Shown: positions 60,698 through 64,000 of the stretch, piece after piece
How positions within the stretch are numbered: position 1 is the first letter of the stretch
Layout: the number at the start of each line of letters is the position of its first letter
NCBI GenBank assembly: GCA_028280445.1
Contig: JANQLU010000090.1
Coordinates: 1 to 64,000, forward strand
Direction of reading: 5' to 3'
DNA from: Pirellulaceae bacterium
GTDB taxonomy: Bacteria > Planctomycetota > Planctomycetia > Pirellulales > Pirellulaceae
DNA length: 64,000 nucleotides
The notes under the pieces: generated by a model
The model's input: the letters and a program-made list of their open reading frames with translations, nothing else
What the model was told of the DNA's origin: nothing
Database searches by the model: none
Made by a program: the position numbers and the translations under genes

Positions 60698-61279
60698 ATG
60701 ACGCAGGATCAAAAAAACGAAGTAACCGAACAAATCTGGCTGGAGCTGAGTGATCGGCTGCGCCAATTTGTTCGGTCACGTATCAAATCGGTTGCCGATG
60801 TTGATGACGTGTTGCAGTCGATCTTTCTGCGCATCCACACCAAATTCGATGATCTGCGCAATGCCGAACGGCTGGAGTCTTGGGTTTTCCAAATCACTCG
60901 CAACGCCATTTCGGACTATTATCGGAAAAAACGAAACGGGGTGGGCGGCATCGAATCCTATGCTGACGCATTTGACGAATCAAACACCAACGCCGATGAC
61001 GTACACGCGGAACTTGCCGATTGTCTCCGCGTGATGATCCAGCGGTTACCAATCGATCAACGACGGGCGCTATCCATGTTCGAATTCGATGGGATTTCTC
61101 AAAAAGAAATTGCAGCGCAAGAATCGATTTCTCTTTCAGGTGCAAAATCCAGAATTCAACGGGGCCGTAAATCACTCGAGGCGATGTTAAAAGCCTGCTG
61201 CGAGTTGCAATTTGATCGACGCGGTAATGTCACGGAATATAAAGCTCGCAACAAAAATTGTTGTCATGACTGTCCGTAA
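60698..61279 (+). CDS. SigZ-like ECF RNA polymerase sigma factor with Cys-rich tail
   Basis: A 193-residue sigma factor of the extracytoplasmic-function group. Region 2 is at about residues 10-80 (EQIWLELSDRLRQFVRSRIK; DDVLQSIFLRIHTKFDDLRN; WVFQITRNAISDYYRKKR, the -10 contact). Region 4 is at about 105-165 (MIQRLPIDQRRALSMFEFDG; SLSGAKSRIQRGRKSLEAML). The wording resembles SigZ. The last 27 residues hold Cys167, Cys168, Cys188, Cys189 and Cys192 (KACCELQFDRRGNVTEY ... NCCHDCP), a likely metal or redox site. No usable Shine-Dalgarno lies immediately upstream, so translation probably depends on the micro-ORF. No anti-sigma gene follows. The open frame further upstream (60617) overlaps the peptide and is rejected. 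Confidence 0.86.
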   Translation: MTQDQKNEVTEQIWLELSDRLRQFVRSRIKSVADVDDVLQSIFLRIHTKFDDLRNAERLESWVFQITRNAISDYYRKKRNGVGGIESYADAFDESNTNADDVHAELADCLRVMIQRLPIDQRRALSMFEFDGISQKEIAAQESISLSGAKSRIQRGRKSLEAMLKACCELQFDRRGNVTEYKARNKNCCHDCP

Positions 61280-61346
61280 AAAATGACGTTGATTCACGAC
61301 AGGTTAGGCAGGTCCCTCGTCGTCGTCTCGCTCCGTCAACGAGTTT

Positions 61347-61497
61347 GAGACAGGATGAACAGGATCTAACAGGATAAAAAGTCATCCAAAAATGAGATCA
61401 ATTAATGAGACAAAAAAGAAAACGAACGAGCATAGACATAGTTAACAGAACACAAGAAACATCCTGTTAAATCCTGTTCATCCTGTCTCAAACTCTT
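61347..61497. repeat. Inverted ACAGGAT repeat pair, family 6
   Basis: GAGACAGGATGAACAGGATC (from about 61349) is matched by an inverted CCTGTTCATCCTGTCTCAAA (about 61474-61493). The arms are separated by ~80 nt of A/T-rich DNA. The pair lies between the sigma-factor gene and the convergent decarboxylase. The rest of this 245-nt gap shows nothing else. Confidence 0.65.
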
Positions 61498-61524
61498 TGA
61501 CCGCGCAATTAGAACCCAGGTCGT

Positions 61525-62961
61525 TCATTTCGCGTCGCGAACGCGATTCAAAACATCAACCAACCGATCTAAATCGGATTCTTGGGTGAGATGATTGGTA
61601 ATGCAAGCTCGTAATACAGGATGTCCGCCAAGTTTTGTTGTCGAGATCCACGCTTCACCCGACTGACAAACACCGTCAGCCAGCCACTGAAAATCGTCCT
61701 GGCCTTCGGGATGCGTCTCTTGAGGAGCAAAACAGACGACACCCATCGAAGCGCCATTGAGGACACGATAATCGTTGGCCTCCAGTTTTTTGGCCAACAA
61801 ATGTGCCATTTCAAACTGGTGGTTGATCACTTTTTCGTAATCTTGTTTTCCCAATACGGCAAGTTGTATAAACAATTTCAGGCCGATGAATCGCCGTGAA
61901 AATTGGAAACTTAGCTGGTAGTTGTCCAAACCGGCCGTTTGACTTTCAGGCACGTAGTCCGTTTTCAACGCAAATGCCTGGTGCAACCAATGGTGCTCAC
62001 GCACCAAAACAATTCCGGCAGCCATCGGAACACTTAACAATTTATGTGGATCGAATGTGATGCTGTCGGCGTGTTCGATGCCCGCCAGTTTCGATTTGTG
62101 TTTGTCAGATAAAATGGCAGGCCCGCCCCAAGCGGCATCGACATGCAAATGGAGGTTGTGTTCTTGTGCCAAATGCGCGATCGATTCGAGAGGTTCGAGC
62201 AATCCAGAATTGGTTGTTCCGGCAGTGGCATTGATCATGAATGGGAGCAAACCGTTGCGTCGGTCTTCTTCGATCATCGTTGCCGCCTGCGCGATGTCCA
62301 TCACAAATTCGTCGGTGACGGGTACCAATCGCACGGCGTCACGTCCCAATCCGCACTGATGGGCGATTTTTTCAAACGAATGGTGAAACTCGGTGGAGCA
62401 ATAAAAAACGGGCTGCCCGTCCAGGCTCCTGACACCGGATTTCGCAAACGTGGGAAATTTTCGAGTCAGCGCAACCAGCGTCGCGGTATAGTTGGCCTCA
62501 CTGCCTCCCGAAGTAAAATTTCCAAACGCGTCAGTCCCAATTCCGAATTGCTGAGCAAAATAACGGACGACGTGCCGTTCGATTTCAACACCGAACGGAT
62601 TGTGGTGCCAGGCTCCGAGTTGCGGGTTAAACGCAGCCACCAGCAGATCAGCCAGGACGCTGTAAAATCCCGGCGCCGGATTAAACAGTCCGTAATAGCG
62701 AGGATGCGGAACGTGGAGATTCCAGTCTCTCAACCGACGGCTGACGCCGTCTAGAACTTGTTTGGCGTCAAGTGATGTTTCGAAAGTGAATTGACTGAGG
62801 TACTGGCGAATCTCGTCCGCCGAAACTTGGGGACTGGCGGGCAAGCTGTCGACGTCCGAATAGAAACCTTCGATGATCGAGATAGCTTGTTCAAACAGGT
62901 CGTGCCGAACGTCGGCTGTTGGCATCAATGCGTCGGTTCGCGGCTGGCTGATGATTTGCAT
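61525..62961 (-). CDS. Group II PLP-dependent amino-acid decarboxylase
   Basis: A 478-residue enzyme of the aromatic-amino-acid/diaminobutyrate/glutamate decarboxylase group. Landmarks are HPRYYGLFNPAPGF (active-site loop), GNFTSGGSEANYTATLVALT (cofactor contacts), NATAGTTNSGLLEPLESIA, LHVDAAWGGPA with the Asp that pairs with the pyridine nitrogen, and SITFDPHKLLSVPMAAGIVL with the Schiff-base Lys near residue 305. It makes an amine plus CO2 from an L-amino acid; the exact substrate is not readable. ATG 62961 is chosen over GTG 62964 directly before it. It is divergent from an Lrp/AsnC regulator 112 nt away, which probably controls it. Confidence 0.87.
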   Translation of the reverse strand: MQIISQPRTDALMPTADVRHDLFEQAISIIEGFYSDVDSLPASPQVSADEIRQYLSQFTFETSLDAKQVLDGVSRRLRDWNLHVPHPRYYGLFNPAPGFYSVLADLLVAAFNPQLGAWHHNPFGVEIERHVVRYFAQQFGIGTDAFGNFTSGGSEANYTATLVALTRKFPTFAKSGVRSLDGQPVFYCSTEFHHSFEKIAHQCGLGRDAVRLVPVTDEFVMDIAQAATMIEEDRRNGLLPFMINATAGTTNSGLLEPLESIAHLAQEHNLHLHVDAAWGGPAILSDKHKSKLAGIEHADSITFDPHKLLSVPMAAGIVLVREHHWLHQAFALKTDYVPESQTAGLDNYQLSFQFSRRFIGLKLFIQLAVLGKQDYEKVINHQFEMAHLLAKKLEANDYRVLNGASMGVVCFAPQETHPEGQDDFQWLADGVCQSGEAWISTTKLGGHPVLRACITNHLTQESDLDRLVDVLNRVRDAK

Positions 62962-62979
62962 CACTTTCTCACCATTGAC

Positions 62980-63007
62980 TTGATTAGAACAAAGTTCGTT
63001 GTATTAT
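62980..63007 (+). promoter_or_regulatory. Candidate promoter in the decarboxylase/Lrp intergenic region
   Basis: TTGATT (62980-62985) and TATTAT (63002-63007) are 16 nt apart, pointing towards the Lrp gene. A small inverted repeat GAACAAAGTTC (62987-62997) lies in the spacer and could be part of a regulator site. Confidence 0.4.
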
Positions 63008-63073
63008 GGTGGTCGCAACACTTTCGTCAACAACTAAATTTTAACGGCGAATTTTATTCGTTTGGCGGCCGCA

Positions 63074-63556
63074 ATGAAAGAACTCGACCGAATTGACTTC
63101 GAAATAATTGAGCTTCTACAGAATGATGCTCGGCTGACGAATAAAGAGATCGCTGACCAAATCGGTTTAGCACCGTCGAGTTGTCATGCCAGAATTCGCA
63201 CGTTGCAAGAGAGTGGAGTTTTTAAATCGTTTCATGCGGTTGTTGATGAAACGGTAATGGGCGTCGGTCAACAAGCATTGTACTTTGTCAGCCTGTCGCA
63301 CCACACGAGAAATTGTTGCGAACAATTCATGAACGACATGATCAAACTGCCTCAAGTGATCACGGTCTATCAAATCTCCGGCCAAACAGATTTTGTGATT
63401 CACGCCATGGCCAAAGACACAGCGTCGTTGCGTGATTTTGCGCTCGATCACATTACGATCCGCAACGAAGTCAATCGAATCGAAACAGCGATTATTTTTA
63501 ACAAAAAGCAAAATGTGCGTGTTCCGAAGTATGTCGAGGATTTGAATTCGAAGTAG
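63074..63556 (+). CDS. Lrp/AsnC family transcriptional regulator
   Basis: A 160-residue regulator. The winged helix-turn-helix is LDRIDFEIIELLQNDARLTN followed by KEIADQIGLAPSSCHARIRT (residues 3-42). The C-terminal RAM ligand-binding domain runs to residue ~150 (HAVVDETVMGVGQQALYFVS; ITVYQISGQTDFVIHAMAKD). Such proteins sense amino acids as octamers. ATG 63074 is preferred over the in-frame TTG at 63062. The divergent amino-acid decarboxylase is the obvious target, with its substrate as likely effector. The closing EDLNSK tail is slightly longer than in Lrp. Confidence 0.92.
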   Translation: MKELDRIDFEIIELLQNDARLTNKEIADQIGLAPSSCHARIRTLQESGVFKSFHAVVDETVMGVGQQALYFVSLSHHTRNCCEQFMNDMIKLPQVITVYQISGQTDFVIHAMAKDTASLRDFALDHITIRNEVNRIETAIIFNKKQNVRVPKYVEDLNSK

Positions 63557-63588
63557 TTTGCTGAAAGGTTGCGGTGCAAGTTTTTTGG

Positions 63589-63645
63589 ACAGGATTGACA
63601 GGATGAACAGGATGGAACCAACCCTGTAAACATGTTCATTCTGTC
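63589..63645. repeat. ACAGGAT-type repeat, family 6
   Basis: GACAGGATTGACAGGATGAA, then CAGGATGG, forms a short tandem of the 9-mer. An inverted remnant (CATGTTCATTCTGTCAAA) occurs at 63631-63648. Confidence 0.6.
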
Positions 63646-63648
63646 AAA

Positions 63649-63705
63649 GTAGGGCCGGTTCCCACCGGCCAATCAAAAAAAACGGCCGGTAGGAACCGGT
63701 CCTGC
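63649..63705. repeat. Hairpin repeat, family 3, copy 4
   Basis: The left arm GTAGGGCCGGTTCCCACCGG and right arm GGCCGGTAGGAACCGGTCCT lie around an A-rich loop (AATCAAAAAAAAC) that differs from the TTTTATTGRATT loops of other copies. It ends 1 nt before the stop codon of the minus-strand VWA gene (63707-63709). Confidence 0.8.
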
Positions 63706-63706
63706 A

Positions 63707-64000
63707 TTACAAAATCTCGCGTTTGCGATTGAGGTAATCCCAAACGACAAAACGATCGAGGTCGTTTCCACCCGTAAAAAAAACTCGTCCTTGCGTTGAT
63801 TCGGTAAGTCGATGGGCAAAACGGATGTCTTCTTCGTTTTGAGACCAACTCGGAACTAGAAACATGTTAATGGTAATATTATCGCGCTGACACAACATCC
63901 CTTCGCGGAGCGTCGCCGACTCGGTTAACGGATGTGGTGGATATAGCATGTAAAGTTTTGAGTCGTCGAAATGGGCGGTCGGCAATCCGTCGGTAATCAA
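63707..64000 (-). CDS. VWA-like domain protein, C-terminal fragment at the window edge
   Basis: The last 97 codons of a gene that continues beyond position 64000. MITDGLPTAHFDDSKLYMLY and LREGMLCQRDNITINMFLVP, followed by HRLTESTQGRVFFTGGNDLD, resemble the final strands and helices of a von Willebrand factor A domain. There the ITDG motif belongs to the metal site region and the end of the protein closes the Rossmann-like fold. VWA proteins of this size in bacteria often accompany MoxR-type AAA ATPases, but no partner is visible here. The fragment is too short to state the function. A family-3 hairpin abuts its stop codon. Confidence 0.72.
   Translation of the reverse strand: MITDGLPTAHFDDSKLYMLYPPHPLTESATLREGMLCQRDNITINMFLVPSWSQNEEDIRFAHRLTESTQGRVFFTGGNDLDRFVVWDYLNRKREIL

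Overview
The window looks like a piece of chromosome from a planctomycete, probably of the Pirellulales type. This is an inference from gene content: a PEP-CTERM protein, a Tat-exported Gfo/Idh/MocA oxidoreductase, LpxA/LpxC/OmpH envelope genes, an ApgM-type phosphoglycerate mutase, several secreted proteins of no known family, and many short palindromic repeats between genes. No rRNA, tRNA, CRISPR array, phage or plasmid module was seen. Nearly all of the window is ordinary single-copy chromosomal coding sequence on both strands.

Layout. 0-6 kb: a TetR(CerR-like)-adaptor-RND efflux operon on the minus strand, with a perfect palindrome upstream. 6-10 kb: apgM with an overlapping small zinc-ribbon-like gene, a secreted protein and an SH3/TPR protein. 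10-16 kb: yidC-mnmE and two tandem metallophosphoesterases, all minus. 16-19 kb: tsaB, then cysteine dioxygenase and a TauE/SafE exporter, a plausible cysteine-to-sulfite route. 19-25 kb: a molybdopterin oxidoreductase with a fused FeS/NrfD partner, a Bax-inhibitor-1 protein and dcd. 25-31 kb: an esterase, a PEP-CTERM protein, a mini flagellar-rod-like protein, an HD hydrolase and dense repeats. 31-36 kb: a five-gene amino-sugar/polysaccharide operon. 36-44.5 kb: a Tat-exported oxidoreductase and a tryptophan/kynurenine catabolic cluster (kynA, kmo, kynU, a cyclase, an aldehyde dehydrogenase, a RidA deaminase). 44.6-49 kb: cysS and two envelope or glycosylation membrane proteins. 49-54.5 kb: a run of Asn/Gly-rich membrane protein, OmpH, lpxC, lpxA and a GnnA-like oxidoreductase. 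54.7-60 kb: an ABC permease, an SRPBCC protein, acylphosphatase and a secreted protein. 60-64 kb: a poly-cysteine micro-ORF coupled to a SigZ-like sigma factor, a PLP decarboxylase divergent from an Lrp regulator, and a truncated VWA protein at the edge.

The strongest candidate for something undescribed is the 42-residue peptide with 13 cysteines at 60567-60695. It has an excellent Shine-Dalgarno and ends 2 nt before the start of a SigZ-like sigma factor whose own C-terminus carries five cysteines. Other unusual items are a PDZ-like domain inside YidC, a fused FeS-NrfD subunit, a bacterial cysteine dioxygenase that keeps the eukaryote-type Cys/Tyr cross-link pair, and a hairpin repeat family that repeatedly abuts or supplies stop codons.
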